Positions 7,644-16,855 are shown, numbered from the stretch's first letter. The stretch is DNA of 64,000 bases from Pseudomonas sp. RGM2987 (GCF_022952855.1 NZ_JALJDX010000213.1:1-64000); one strand, 5' to 3'. Program-made: numbers and translations. The notes: a model not told the origin generated them from the sequence alone.

Positions 7644-9608
7644 TCAGATCGGCGATCGGGTTTTTATCAGCCTTTTTTCCAGTTCATCGATGGTGGTTGA
7701 GCTCAACGGAGTCAGGCCGGTGAGGCGTGATTTGTAGTTTGCTATGAGGCGGATGAGCGCCTTGTTGAAGTCCGTTTCGTTCTGCGCCTGCGACAGCTCC
7801 CTGAGGGCGCCGGCGATCAGGTCCAGGTTCTTCTGGGGCTGGCCGCCCAGATAACGTGAGGGATAGAGCACATATTCAATGACGTTATCGATACGGGCAG
7901 CAAGGTCATGGCGCCGCATCTCCTCAACGGCGCGACTCGTGACCGTGGAAGCGATGTCGGATGCGCCCTCGTCCCAGAGGACTGTCGCCTGCAGGAACTG
8001 CATGAAATCCGGGTCGTTGCCGTGATTGAGGCTTTTCGCCAACCACTCCAGTTTGTCAGGTTGGTCCGCAAGGTCATCGAGCGCTGAAACGGCGTGGAGC
8101 ATTGCCGGGTTTGGCTCAAGCTTGTCGGACATTTGGTTGGCAGCCTTGATCGCCTCCTTCAGGTTCGCCAACGCTTGCCGGGCCTTTTGCCTGAAATGAC
8201 TCACTTCGGCATAGGTTTCTCTGCCTTCCGGCTCCATTTCCAATTGCGCGAACTGGTCGTTGTTCAACGCCAGCAGGGCGGCTCGCGATGAGGGGAACTG
8301 GAAGACCAGTTGTTCGGCGTTGCGTTTGTTCAGATGGTCCACTGTCTTCTTGCGCAACGCTTCCTGGAGCTCGTTTTTGACCTCCTTGCTCATCGGGAAG
8401 TTGATTGTCCCGTTGAACGTACCACTGAAATTGCCACTCTTGATCTTCATTGGAACGACAATCGTTTTATCCTTGAGGGGCTTCAGCCGTTCCTCAAGCC
8501 GTGCACCGTCCGCTGTAAAAGATCTCCCCAGAATTTTGTCGACCAGGGTCGATAGCCCCGTACCGTGCATTTTCGTTTCACCCGGTTCGGACTCGAATAC
8601 GAGGATCAACTGTTCCGTGTCCGCGTCCGGAATCGGGCTCATCCTGACAGTGGGGCGGTCGAGACCGTGTATCGGTGTGTTCTGCTTGACGCCGCCGTCG
8701 ACGAATTTGGTGATTTCATCGATACCGTCGTTGCTACCTTCTTGTCTTCTCAGTTGGAACGGCAGCCCCTGCTGGGTCGGTTTGCTGAATACCACCGGCA
8801 GGGCCGCAGAAATGAGCGCCGCCTCGGCAATATCCATTTCGGGGGTAAGCTCCGCACAGAACACCACCCGTTGCGCGCCGTCCTCGTACATGGCAGTGCC
8901 GGCGATTTCCAGCGCCTTGATTTGTTTAATCTCCTCGCTCAGCACCTTCAGGTCGCCAAACGTGATGTATTGGTTATTCCGAACGTTGGCGATGGCCCGT
9001 TGCGCGTCTTCACAAAGCCCGGTTTGTTGTTCGCAGCAAGCCAAAAGAGCCGCACAAGACTCTTTCCTGATCAGCTCTTTCAGCTTTGTGCCTTCAGAGC
9101 CCAGGCGCGGCAGCAAATCACAAAGCAATTGCACGAAGGGGATGGCTTTCATGTTTTTGCCCATCCTTGACCATTCCTGCTGCTCAGCCGCAACGTCGGC
9201 CTTTGCGCTATCGAGCAACGAGATAAGGGGGACGTCGTCAGAAATCCTGTCGAAGCCTTCATGGTTCATGCCACTGGCCAGTAAAGCGGCCGAAATGGCC
9301 CCGGCTGAGACGCCGCAGATCAGCCGGATAGCTTCCAATACGCCCATGGCTTCGAGTGCGGCGATGGCGCCGGAGTAGGCGGCGCCTTTGACGCCTCCGC
9401 CACTCAGGTTCAAACAATGGATTGGCGGGTGATCCATCAGGAGCTTGGCGCTACCGTCGGCATATTCAATGATCGTGATCGACTGTCCTGTTGCGTTGCG
9501 TACCAATACGCGCTCATTTTCGGGGGGCGTCGTGCTGGTGATCTCATTCGATGGCTCGGTAGGGTTCGAGCGCTGAGTAATGAAGTGTTGTATCGAAGGT
9601 AAAGGCAT
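7644..9608 (-). CDS. ExoU-like patatin-family phospholipase
   Basis: 654 residues. The patatin core shows the oxyanion loop GGGVKG (residues 70-75), the nucleophile elbow GVSAG with Ser101, and the catalytic dyad Asp304 in VDGG, 203 residues after the serine. In P. aeruginosa ExoU the spacing is practically the same (Ser142, Asp344). Beyond the core it stays colinear with ExoU as I recall it: SGMNHEGFD/ISLLDS, ITFGDL, AGTAMYEDG, GNFSGTFNGTINF, FRQKAR, VLYPSRYLGGQP and the C-terminal LSSTTIDE. The N-terminus is about 40 residues shorter. ExoU is a type III effector with phospholipase A2 activity, activated by ubiquitin and targeted to membranes by its C-terminus. No chaperone or secretion gene is adjacent, no signal peptide is visible, and the base composition looks more AT-rich than the flanks. 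Secretion and toxicity are inference. Confidence 0.88.
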   Translation of the reverse strand: MPLPSIQHFITQRSNPTEPSNEITSTTPPENERVLVRNATGQSITIIEYADGSAKLLMDHPPIHCLNLSGGGVKGAAYSGAIAALEAMGVLEAIRLICGVSAGAISAALLASGMNHEGFDRISDDVPLISLLDSAKADVAAEQQEWSRMGKNMKAIPFVQLLCDLLPRLGSEGTKLKELIRKESCAALLACCEQQTGLCEDAQRAIANVRNNQYITFGDLKVLSEEIKQIKALEIAGTAMYEDGAQRVVFCAELTPEMDIAEAALISAALPVVFSKPTQQGLPFQLRRQEGSNDGIDEITKFVDGGVKQNTPIHGLDRPTVRMSPIPDADTEQLILVFESEPGETKMHGTGLSTLVDKILGRSFTADGARLEERLKPLKDKTIVVPMKIKSGNFSGTFNGTINFPMSKEVKNELQEALRKKTVDHLNKRNAEQLVFQFPSSRAALLALNNDQFAQLEMEPEGRETYAEVSHFRQKARQALANLKEAIKAANQMSDKLEPNPAMLHAVSALDDLADQPDKLEWLAKSLNHGNDPDFMQFLQATVLWDEGASDIASTVTSRAVEEMRRHDLAARIDNVIEYVLYPSRYLGGQPQKNLDLIAGALRELSQAQNETDFNKALIRLIANYKSRLTGLTPLSSTTIDELEKRLIKTRSPI

Positions 9609-9853
9609 TCAGGTTCGTTCCTTGGACCCAGGGATAAGGGGGACCGAACTTTAAACAAAACCTGCCGGGATTTTTCCCGATGACTCAATTGGAAAAATAA
9701 CCGCCGTTTGCCAACGCTTCCCGGCGGATTTCAATCAAAGGGCTCTGGAACGGGGCTTCCAGCAGTCAGGTAAAACAACCTGCGAGTACCGGAATATTTT
9801 CCTACTGAACGCGCAGCCCATTCGCTCACGGGTGGGGTGGATTTCTTCGGCCA
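9609..9853. other. intergenic stretch upstream of the ExoU-like gene
   Basis: 245 bases between two minus-strand genes. They hold a short CGGGA/TCCCG hairpin near 9668-9681 and an AT-rich segment that probably carries the promoter of the phospholipase gene. No REP, no gene, and no recognisable ExsA-type box by eye. Confidence 0.4.
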
Positions 9854-11014
9854 TCAAACAGCCAGCGCTGCCAAGCGTCGCTGCCGGTAGATGTAGAACA
9901 ACGCCGTCAAGGTCGTCAGGCCGCCGACCAATGCCCCGGTCCACGGCAGGTCCGCCAGATCCGCGCCGCTGGCGACCACCAGGCCGCCGATCCACGCGCC
10001 CGCGGCGTTGCCGAGGTTGAATGCGCTCTGGTTCAGGGTCGAGCCGAGGTTCGGCGCCTCAAAGGCCTGGTCGATGATCAGCAATTGCAGGATCGGGCAC
10101 AGGGCGAAGGCGAAGATGCCCCACAGCACCAGGGTGACCGCCGCTGGAATCACGGATTGACTGGTCTGGCTGAACGCGGCCAGCACCAGCACCACGGCCA
10201 GGGTCATGCCCACCAGCGACGGCAACAGGCGCCGGTCGGCCAGGCGTCCGCCGAGGAAACTGCCCGCCGTCAGGCCGACCCCGAACAACAACAGCATGAG
10301 CGTGACGCCATGGGGGCTGACGCCGGTGATGTCCTGCAGGATCGGCGCGATGTAGGTGAACACGCTGAACAGGCTGGTGGAGGCCAGCACGCTCATGCCC
10401 AGGGCCAGGAGCACTTTGGCCTTGCCCAGGACCTTGAACTCGCTGGCCAGGTTGGCCTTCTCCATGGGAATTTCCCGGGGCAGCCAGACCCATTGGGCGA
10501 TCGCCGCGATCACACCGATGACCGCTACCGCCCAGAAAGTCGCGCGCCAACCGGCGTATTGGCCCAAGGCTGTGCCCAACGGCACGCCGAGCACGTTCGC
10601 CAGGGTCAGACCGGTGAACATCATGGCAATCGCCTGGGCCCGTTTGTTCGGCGCCACCAGCCCGGCCGCCACCACCGAACCGATGCCGAAAAACGCTCCG
10701 TGGCACAGCGCGGTAACGACCCGGGCGGCCATCAGCGTGACGTAGTTCGGCGCCAGCGCGCAGAGCACGTTGCCGAGGATGAACATCAAGGTCATGCCCA
10801 GCAATGTGGCCTTGCGCGGCATGTTGGCGGTGCCGATGGCGAGGATCGGCGCGCCAAATACCACGCCCAGGGCATAGCCGGTGATCAGCAGCCCAGCCTG
10901 GGGAATGCTCACCGCCAGGTCACGGGCGACGTCGGGCAATAGCCCCATGATGACGAATTCAGTCGTGCCGATGCCGAAAGCGGCGACGGCCAAAGCAAGC
11001 AAGGCGAGTGGCAT
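9854..11014 (-). CDS. MFS efflux transporter, AraJ/YdhP-like (DHA1)
   Basis: 386 residues, about twelve hydrophobic segments. The opening MPLALLALAVAAFGIGTTEFVIMGLLPDVA is typical of the DHA1 subgroup containing AraJ, YdhP and sugar or drug exporters. The charged loop ADRRLLPSL follows TM8. Inner-membrane proton-driven export is expected; substrate unknown. ATG 11014 is preferred over the TTG two codons earlier; no strong Shine-Dalgarno. It diverges from the MAPEG gene. Confidence 0.88.
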   Translation of the reverse strand: MPLALLALAVAAFGIGTTEFVIMGLLPDVARDLAVSIPQAGLLITGYALGVVFGAPILAIGTANMPRKATLLGMTLMFILGNVLCALAPNYVTLMAARVVTALCHGAFFGIGSVVAAGLVAPNKRAQAIAMMFTGLTLANVLGVPLGTALGQYAGWRATFWAVAVIGVIAAIAQWVWLPREIPMEKANLASEFKVLGKAKVLLALGMSVLASTSLFSVFTYIAPILQDITGVSPHGVTLMLLLFGVGLTAGSFLGGRLADRRLLPSLVGMTLAVVLVLAAFSQTSQSVIPAAVTLVLWGIFAFALCPILQLLIIDQAFEAPNLGSTLNQSAFNLGNAAGAWIGGLVVASGADLADLPWTGALVGGLTTLTALFYIYRQRRLAALAV

Positions 11015-11347
11015 GCGCAAGGTCTCTGTCTATAGTCTTGACGCTGATCAGGCATACGCATGCGGGTGCTCCGTTTCAAAGGATACGGGCATCAGCAAGA
11101 TTGTTGGAATTGGAGTATGCGCAACTGAATGCGGCGTGGTGGCTGGCAGTATAAACAGCTGGCGCTGGATCGCGAATCCATTCATCGTCCTGCCGATGGG
11201 TGATTCGGCATGCGTTCTTTGCGAGAACCTTTCGGCCGTACGCGGCTCTTAGCTTGCGGACGGATGCTGCCAGGCATGGGGGTGATGGAGTCCTTGCCCG
11301 CGCCATCCAGCCCTATTTCCCCTGAAAACCGAAGAAGGAACTGCGTC
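11015..11347. other. intergenic region between divergent MFS and MAPEG genes
   Basis: 333 bases. A TGCCGA-N8-TCGGCA inverted repeat lies at 11191-11210. No reading frame here looks coding, and no convincing paired -35/-10 was found. Confidence 0.35.
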
Positions 11348-11731
11348 ATGACGGTTGCCCTGTGGTGTATTTTGATTGCCTTCGTGCTGCCTTATCTGTG
11401 CGTCGTCATCGCCAAGGTCGGCGGTAGATTCCGGTTACAGGACAACCACGACCCGCGGGATTTCCTGGAAAGCCTCGATGGTGTCCCCCGGCGTGCCTAT
11501 GCCGCGCAACTGAACGGCTATGAAATCAACCCGGCCTTCGCCGCCGCAGTCATCGTCGCGCACCTGGCCGGCAACGCTGAGCTTGTGACCATCAATGTGC
11601 TGGCGGTGCTGTTCATCACCAGCCGGCTGCTTTACATCATCTGCTACCTGGCGGACTGGGCGATCCTGCGTTCGCTGGTGTGGTTGGTGGGGGTGGGGCT
11701 GGTGGCGAGTTTCTTCTTTGTTTCGATCTGA
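11348..11731 (+). CDS. MAPEG-family membrane protein
   Basis: 127 residues with four hydrophobic segments. The second loop contains NPRDFLESLDGVPRRAYAAQLNGYE-like wording and is followed by FAAAVIVAHLAG, the bacterial MAPEG signature region. MAPEG proteins include glutathione-dependent enzymes, but bacterial members of this short type have no proven reaction. ATG 11348 has AAGGA eight bases upstream. The frame is open upstream to 11210, but those residues are not family-like. Confidence 0.85.
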   Translation: MTVALWCILIAFVLPYLCVVIAKVGGRFRLQDNHDPRDFLESLDGVPRRAYAAQLNGYEINPAFAAAVIVAHLAGNAELVTINVLAVLFITSRLLYIICYLADWAILRSLVWLVGVGLVASFFFVSI

Positions 11732-11776
11732 GCCTGGCGGCCAAGTCGTTGGTGCCTGTGCCGGCCTCTTCGTCGG

Positions 11777-11873
11777 ATCGCCTCCCGGAGCAAGCCCGCT
11801 CCCACACTGGTCTGCGTTGATCTCGGATTTCGAGTCAACTCCAATTCCATGTGGGAGCGGGCTTGCTCGCGAA
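11777..11873. repeat. REPIN, type A with variant arm
   Basis: Left arm is the variant CGGATCGCCTCCCGGAGCAAGCCCGC form; right arm 11851-11873 is a canonical type A REP. It lies between the convergent MAPEG and mltA genes. Confidence 0.8.
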
Positions 11874-11897
11874 AGGGCCCTGTCAGTCGGCGCATCC

Positions 11898-13085
11898 TTA
11901 CGGGTTGGCCGTCACCGCATTCGCCACCTGCGGCACTTGCGGCAGCGCCAGGCCTTTGGGCCAGAGCATCCAGATCTGTCCCTGCTGCTTCATGTCTCCG
12001 GCCAGTTGCCCCGCGGCCTCGCCGGTGCCCCAGAACAGATCCGCGCGCACTTCACCGGTGATCGCGCCGCCGGTGTCCTGGGCGGCGACGGGTCGGTTCA
12101 CGGCGCTGCCGTCGGGACGGGTGGTGGACAGCCACAGCAGGCTGCCCAACGGAATCACCTTGCGATCCACCGCCACGCTGTAGCCGGCGGTCAGTGGCAC
12201 ATTCAACGAACCACGCGGGCCTTCGTTGCTGTCGGGATTGCGGTTGAAAAACACGTAGCTGGGGTTGCTGCCCAGCAGCTCCGGAATCCGGTTCGGGTTG
12301 GCCCTGGCCCAGGCGCTGATGGTGCCCATGGTCACGTCTTCCTTCGCAAGTTGCCCTTGTTCGACCAGCCAGCGACCGATGGGCCGGTAAGGGTGGCCGT
12401 TCTGATCGGCATAGCCAATGCGCAGTTGGCGGCCGTCATCGAGGCGGATGCGTCCCGAGCCCTGGATCTGCAAAAATTGCAGGTTCATCGGATCGGTCAG
12501 CCAGGCGATGACCGGTGCTTTCACACCCTTGGTCTCGATGGTGGCGGCATCGTCGTACGGCTTGAGCACCCGGCCTTCGAGCCGGCCGCGCAGGCGCTTG
12601 CCCTTGAGCTCCGGATAAATGCTGTCCAGCGACACGATGATCATGTCTTCCGGCACCCCGTACACCGGGACATTCGCAGTGGCGGTACGGGTCAGGCTGC
12701 CCGGGTAGACCGGTTCGTAGTAGCCGGTGATCAGGCCGTTGGGGCTGTTGTCCCCCGAGCGCAGCCCATAGACATCCAGATTCTGTTTCAAGAAGGCGCG
12801 TACGTCCCGGGCAGTCTGCGGCACATTGGCCGCCGCCGTGCAGGTCAGGCCCCAGTTCGGGTCGGCCTTGAGCCGGGGGCAGGCGCTGCGCCAGGCGCCG
12901 AAACCGGCCAGCAGGTCTTCATCGGATACCGCCGGCAGGGCGTCCCATGGCGCGCTGACATAGGTCGCCAGGGCATGGGTCTTGGGCTCTTCGACCTGTT
13001 CGCCGCGATTGCAACCGGTCAGTAGCGCGATCAGCGGTAGGGTCAATGCCAGGCCTTTGTGCCAGGTCTTGAAGCGGCTGTTCAT
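11898..13085 (-). CDS. mltA: membrane-bound lytic murein transglycosylase A
   Basis: 395-residue lipoprotein with lipobox LLTGC at residues 21-25. It cleaves peptidoglycan glycan strands at the outer membrane to give 1,6-anhydromuropeptides. It contains the MltA beta-barrel region (GLITGYYEPVYPGS) and the C-terminal 3D domain AAQDTGGAITGEVRADLFWG, with the conserved aspartates including the catalytic one. The start at 13085 has AGGA eight bases upstream and gives a proper lipoprotein signal; an earlier ATG at 13355 would bury it. It diverges from the cytochrome gene. Confidence 0.95.
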   Translation of the reverse strand: MNSRFKTWHKGLALTLPLIALLTGCNRGEQVEEPKTHALATYVSAPWDALPAVSDEDLLAGFGAWRSACPRLKADPNWGLTCTAAANVPQTARDVRAFLKQNLDVYGLRSGDNSPNGLITGYYEPVYPGSLTRTATANVPVYGVPEDMIIVSLDSIYPELKGKRLRGRLEGRVLKPYDDAATIETKGVKAPVIAWLTDPMNLQFLQIQGSGRIRLDDGRQLRIGYADQNGHPYRPIGRWLVEQGQLAKEDVTMGTISAWARANPNRIPELLGSNPSYVFFNRNPDSNEGPRGSLNVPLTAGYSVAVDRKVIPLGSLLWLSTTRPDGSAVNRPVAAQDTGGAITGEVRADLFWGTGEAAGQLAGDMKQQGQIWMLWPKGLALPQVPQVANAVTANP

Positions 13086-13212
13086 GAAGATTTCCTTTGC
13101 AGTCGTCCGAGCGCTGTATCCGCAGCCCGAACAACCCTTATTGTTGATAGGGCCATTGGTCTTTGCCAATGACCCGAGGATACTGACCGTCGTTTCCTGT
13201 CCCGAGGCCAAG

Positions 13213-13662
13213 ATGTTTGTAAAACGATTTTCTGTGACCGTGCTGGCCTGCCTGATGTTATCCGCCTGTGGCGGCGTCGATCCCAATTCGCCCCTGGGCC
13301 AGCGCAAGGCGATTTTCAAACAGATGCTCAAGACCGGTGAAGAGTTGGGCGGCATGCTGCGTGGCCGCGTTCCGTTCGACGGTGCGCGGTTCGCCGAGGG
13401 CGCGGTACAACTCGATCAACTGTCCCACGAACCGTGGAAGCATTTTCCCCAAGTGCGCGAGCAGGACCATACCAGCGCCCGGGATGACGTCTGGCAGAAA
13501 CAGGCGCGTTTCCAGGAACTGGCCCGCCACCTTGAAACCGCCACTGGAGAGCTGGTGGTCGCCAGCCAAATCCAGCCCTACAAAGCCAGCAACCTGGGGC
13601 CGGCGGTGCAGAAGGTCGAAGATGCGTGCAGCGCCTGCCATAAGGAATTTCGCGACCATTGA
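13213..13662 (+). CDS. cytochrome c'-like lipoprotein
   Basis: 149 residues. The signal sequence ends in a lipobox LSAC (Cys at about residue 19), so the protein is probably lipid-anchored. A single haem c motif CSACH lies at the extreme C-terminus, as in cytochromes c' and c-556, with helical sequence before it (PFDGARFAEGAVQLDQL). Such four-helix haem proteins bind NO or transfer electrons. GAGG lies five bases before the ATG. A lipobox on a cytochrome c' is unusual. The haem-site call is firm, the function is not. Confidence 0.85.
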   Translation: MFVKRFSVTVLACLMLSACGGVDPNSPLGQRKAIFKQMLKTGEELGGMLRGRVPFDGARFAEGAVQLDQLSHEPWKHFPQVREQDHTSARDDVWQKQARFQELARHLETATGELVVASQIQPYKASNLGPAVQKVEDACSACHKEFRDH

Positions 13663-13671
13663 TGGGCCGTG

Positions 13672-13713
13672 AAGGATTGCCGGCTCGGGCAGTGACCGAG
13701 GCCGGCGATCCTT
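13672..13713. terminator. hairpin between convergent genes, probable bidirectional terminator
   Basis: Long stem AAGGATTGCCGGC-TCGG against CCGAGGCCGGCGATCCTT with one mismatch and one bulge, sitting exactly between two convergent genes. Flanking T tracts are weak. Confidence 0.5.
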
Positions 13714-13719
13714 CAGCAT

Positions 13720-14115
13720 TTATTTATCCAGTTCATCCACCGCTTCCTGCAGCTCCTTGCGGGAAGTCGCCAGCTTGTCCTTGCGTTTGTTGATCCGCTC
13801 GGCGTCGCCTTTCTTCATGGCCTTTTCCAGGTCGGCCTGGCGCCGACTTACCTCATGCTTGGCTTCAAGCACCTTGTTTTCACGTTCTTTGCGCAAGGAC
13901 GCGTCGGTGCAATGGGTGGTGACCTCGTCCAGCGCAGTCTCCAGGCCCGCTTGCTGATCCTGGTTGCCACGGGACTTGGCCAGCTCGATCTGGTTGATGA
14001 TGCCCTGGCGCTTGGCTGCGCAGCCGGTGAGCTCCGGGGCTTGCTCGTCCGCCAGCAAAGGCGCGGCCATGGCGCTGCATATGACCAGCAGGGCAACGGG
14101 TGACAGGAAATTCAT
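13720..14115 (-). CDS. DUF1090 (YqjC-like) periplasmic protein
   Basis: 131 residues: signal peptide (cleavage near LLADEQ, residue 22), then a mostly helical highly charged domain with two cysteines (TGCAAK and THCTD) and long coiled-coil-like stretches rich in K, E, R and D. This pattern is DUF1090, a periplasmic family of unknown role. GGAG lies five bases before ATG 14115. It is downstream of ligB in the same direction, with a 90-base gap. Confidence 0.85.
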   Translation of the reverse strand: MNFLSPVALLVICSAMAAPLLADEQAPELTGCAAKRQGIINQIELAKSRGNQDQQAGLETALDEVTTHCTDASLRKERENKVLEAKHEVSRRQADLEKAMKKGDAERINKRKDKLATSRKELQEAVDELDK

Positions 14116-14205
14116 AGCAACTCCGTAGATAAATCGCGAGCGGTCGGCACAGATGCGCTGTTGGAGCACAAATTGGCCCCTCGGGTTCAACCGCGCGGGT
14201 GCCGA

Positions 14206-15879
14206 TTAGAACCCGTCGACACCGGCGGTGCGTAACATTTGACTCAAGGCCTGGACCTGAGGGGCGCGAAAAAACGCGCTTAATTGCGCGGCGCGTCCCG
14301 GTCCGATGCCAGCTTCGGCTTGCCATTGCTCAGTGCTGCGCTCGGCCAGTGCCTGCCAGGGCCCCTCCAGCCGGGCCTCGCCAACGGGCGGCAGGCCAAG
14401 GGCCTTGAGCCATTGGCCGAAGGGGCGCTGGCGGGCGCTGCGCAAACTGGTGAGCAAGCGATTGGCGCTGAGTTCGCCGAAGCCGGTCATGTTAGCAAGC
14501 TCGGCGGCATCGAGGGTCATCCAATCCAGCAAACCGTCGAGCCGACCGGCGGCCAGGAGTTTTTCCCAGGTGCCGGGGCCGACATGGGGCAGGGCGAGCC
14601 CGTGTTTGCCGCTGAGCCAATTGAGGCGCGCGAGGAATTGGCTCTCGCAGCCCGGTGTCGGTTGCCAACAACTCAGCAGGTGATAATCGGTTGCCACCGG
14701 AACGCTGATTTCTTCGCGCACGACACTGCGCAAGACCACGTTTTCGAGTCGCGGAATCGTCAGCCCGGCCAGGCTGATGGCGACCCGGTCGCCGGGACGG
14801 ATGTCCAGCTCCTCCCAGCGCTTGAGCGAGCTGACGCTCACCCGGCGGATCTGTCGGTCGTCGAGCAGGGTGGGTTCAAGCTCCAGCACCGGCGTGACCC
14901 GTCCGGTGCGGCCAATCTTGAAGCGCACCTTGCGAACTTCGGCCAATGCCTGCGCATGCGGGTACTTCCAGGCCACGCTCCAGAACGGCGTCCGGGCCTG
15001 CCAGCGGTCGGCGCTCGGGCGGTGGCTTTGGCGCAGGACGATCCCGTCGCTGGCGAACGGCAAGGGTGTGCGATACCAGTGGTTGCGCCAACGCTCGGCG
15101 TCGGCCAATGCCTGGACAGGCTCGTTGTAGGCGATGGTGTCAGCGAAGCCCAGGTTACTCAGGGCCATCATCCGGTCGGGCAGGGTGTCCGGCCCTTCGG
15201 GCCAGTCCCAGACAAACAGGCCGATGCCTGCTGCTTCCTCGGCGGTCAGATTGCGCCGCGCCATCAAGCCCGCCACCGTCCCCCGAGCATTGAGACTTCC
15301 GCTGCTGGCCTGGACATGAGCGCCCAGCCGCCAGTACAACTCGCCCTGGACGAGCAGGTCCAGGGGTTGTTGCAGTTGTTGGGGGATGGCGTCGATTTTT
15401 TGCGCATTCAACGTCCAATCGTGTCCCCGGACGCCATTGCCGCGACTGATCGCCTGGTGCAGCAAGCCTTGGCGGTAGATCAGCGTGACGGCCACGCCAT
15501 CGACTTTGGGCTGGGCCCAGACGTCTTCCCGGCCGCGCAGCCAGGCCTGCGCCGCTTTGGCATCCTTGAGCTTTTCCAGACCGGTATGCACCACCGGGTG
15601 CGGCACCTTCCCGCCCGCCGTGCGCAAAGGGCTTGCCGGCATCTCCAGGCCATGGCAACGACGCCATTGGCCCAGTTGCGTGCGGGCCTGATCGTAAAGC
15701 TCATCGGCCACCGGCGAATGGCCGCCACGGTGATAGCTGTCGTCCCAGGCGTCGACTTGTCGTTGCAGGGCCGTAATCTCTGCGTGGGCGCGTTCGGTGG
15801 GCCAGTCGGGACAGGGCGCTGCAATGACAGGGCTGGCAATGAAGAAAAGACAGGCGAGTACAGGTAATAACGGTGGCAT
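14206..15879 (-). CDS. ligB: NAD-dependent DNA ligase B
   Basis: 557 residues. Adenylation domain with the nucleotidyl-lysine motif AQPKVDGVAV near residue 125, then SRGNGVRGHDWT, an OB-fold segment (RPGDRVAISLAG) and a HhH region (MTGFGELSANRLLTSL). It lacks the tetracysteine zinc finger and BRCT domain of LigA, as LigB enzymes do. It seals nicks in duplex DNA using NAD. Oddly, the N-terminus reads as a signal peptide (about 20 hydrophobic residues ending IAAPCPDW), a feature also seen in other LigB proteins. If real, the export of a DNA ligase would be surprising. Confidence 0.93.
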   Translation of the reverse strand: MPPLLPVLACLFFIASPVIAAPCPDWPTERAHAEITALQRQVDAWDDSYHRGGHSPVADELYDQARTQLGQWRRCHGLEMPASPLRTAGGKVPHPVVHTGLEKLKDAKAAQAWLRGREDVWAQPKVDGVAVTLIYRQGLLHQAISRGNGVRGHDWTLNAQKIDAIPQQLQQPLDLLVQGELYWRLGAHVQASSGSLNARGTVAGLMARRNLTAEEAAGIGLFVWDWPEGPDTLPDRMMALSNLGFADTIAYNEPVQALADAERWRNHWYRTPLPFASDGIVLRQSHRPSADRWQARTPFWSVAWKYPHAQALAEVRKVRFKIGRTGRVTPVLELEPTLLDDRQIRRVSVSSLKRWEELDIRPGDRVAISLAGLTIPRLENVVLRSVVREEISVPVATDYHLLSCWQPTPGCESQFLARLNWLSGKHGLALPHVGPGTWEKLLAAGRLDGLLDWMTLDAAELANMTGFGELSANRLLTSLRSARQRPFGQWLKALGLPPVGEARLEGPWQALAERSTEQWQAEAGIGPGRAAQLSAFFRAPQVQALSQMLRTAGVDGF

Positions 15880-16085
15880 CGAAGCATCCTTGCTCGTGGA
15901 GTAACCGCAAGGCTAGTCGCTGCCGCAAACGTTGGGAGGACCGGAGCGTTACCGGGTTTTACCAAGGCTGATGGCGAAGTCGCGGCGGTACAGTCCGGAG
16001 CGATTTAGCCGCGCAACTGTCCCTTGAAGCCGTCACTGGCCGGCGCAGAATGGACCCTCGATCCACATTTGCCTGGAATCCTGCG

Positions 16086-16706
16086 ATGGACCTGACGACG
16101 CTCGCTGTTTTCATCCCAGCCTGTTTTGCCCTGAACATGGCGCCGGGGCCGAATAACCTGCTGTCCATCAGCAATGCCTCGCGTTATGGCTTCGTCCGGG
16201 CGTGCAGTGGCGGCATCGGTCGATTGCTGGCGTTTGCAATCATGATTGCCCTGGCGGCGGTGGGGCTCACGGCGGTATTGCACACTTCGGAACTGTTGTT
16301 TCTGGGGATCAAGCTCGTCGGCGCCGGTTATCTGTTTTACCTGGCCGTGCAGTTGTGGCGCGCTCAGCCTGAGGTCGACATCGAAGCCATGGTCGCATCG
16401 ATGGGGATGGTTAACCTGGCGCGCCAGGAGTTTCTGGTGGCGATCGGCAATCCGAAGGCGATTCTGTTGTTTACCGCGTTTCTGCCGCAGTTCGTTGACC
16501 GCGCCGGCACGGTCACCCAGCAGTTCGCGGTGCTCGGCGGACTGTTCCTGGCGTTGGAGTGCATTGCCATCGGGTTGTATTGCTACATGGGGATATATGC
16601 GCGGCGGCTGTTTGCACGGCCGAGTGGCAAGCGTTTGTTCAATCGGATGTGTGCGGGGTTGTTGGCGAGTGCGGCTTCGTTTTTGCTGGTGGCGCGCCGA
16701 TCTTAA
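16086..16706 (+). CDS. LysE-family amino-acid exporter
   Basis: 206 residues, five to six hydrophobic segments. The family opening MDLTTLAVFIPACFALNMAPGPNNLLSISNA carries the LysE/RhtB signature (APGPN), and VAIGNPKAILLFTAFLPQF is the second conserved block. Inner-membrane efflux of amino acids or homoserine lactone-like compounds is expected; substrate unknown. ATG 16086 places MDLTT at the N-terminus as in homologues, with only GGA upstream. It diverges from ligB. Confidence 0.9.
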   Translation: MDLTTLAVFIPACFALNMAPGPNNLLSISNASRYGFVRACSGGIGRLLAFAIMIALAAVGLTAVLHTSELLFLGIKLVGAGYLFYLAVQLWRAQPEVDIEAMVASMGMVNLARQEFLVAIGNPKAILLFTAFLPQFVDRAGTVTQQFAVLGGLFLALECIAIGLYCYMGIYARRLFARPSGKRLFNRMCAGLLASAASFLLVARRS

Positions 16707-16722
16707 GTCCGATAGAAGCCCC

Positions 16723-16855
16723 TGTGGCGAGGGAGCTTGCTCCCGCTGGGGCGCGAAGCGCCCCCCCCCGATGTAACATTCAGGGATATTGGATCTGCGG
16801 CGCGCTCTATTGGGGTTGCTGCGCAACCCAGCGGGAGCAAGCTCCCTCGCCACAG
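16723..16855. repeat. REPIN, type B
   Basis: Inverted pair of the second REP type, TGTGGCGAGGGAGCTTGCTC (16723-16750 and 16828-16855). Each arm is extended inward by a GGG-GCGAAGC-CCC mini-hairpin. Confidence 0.9.
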
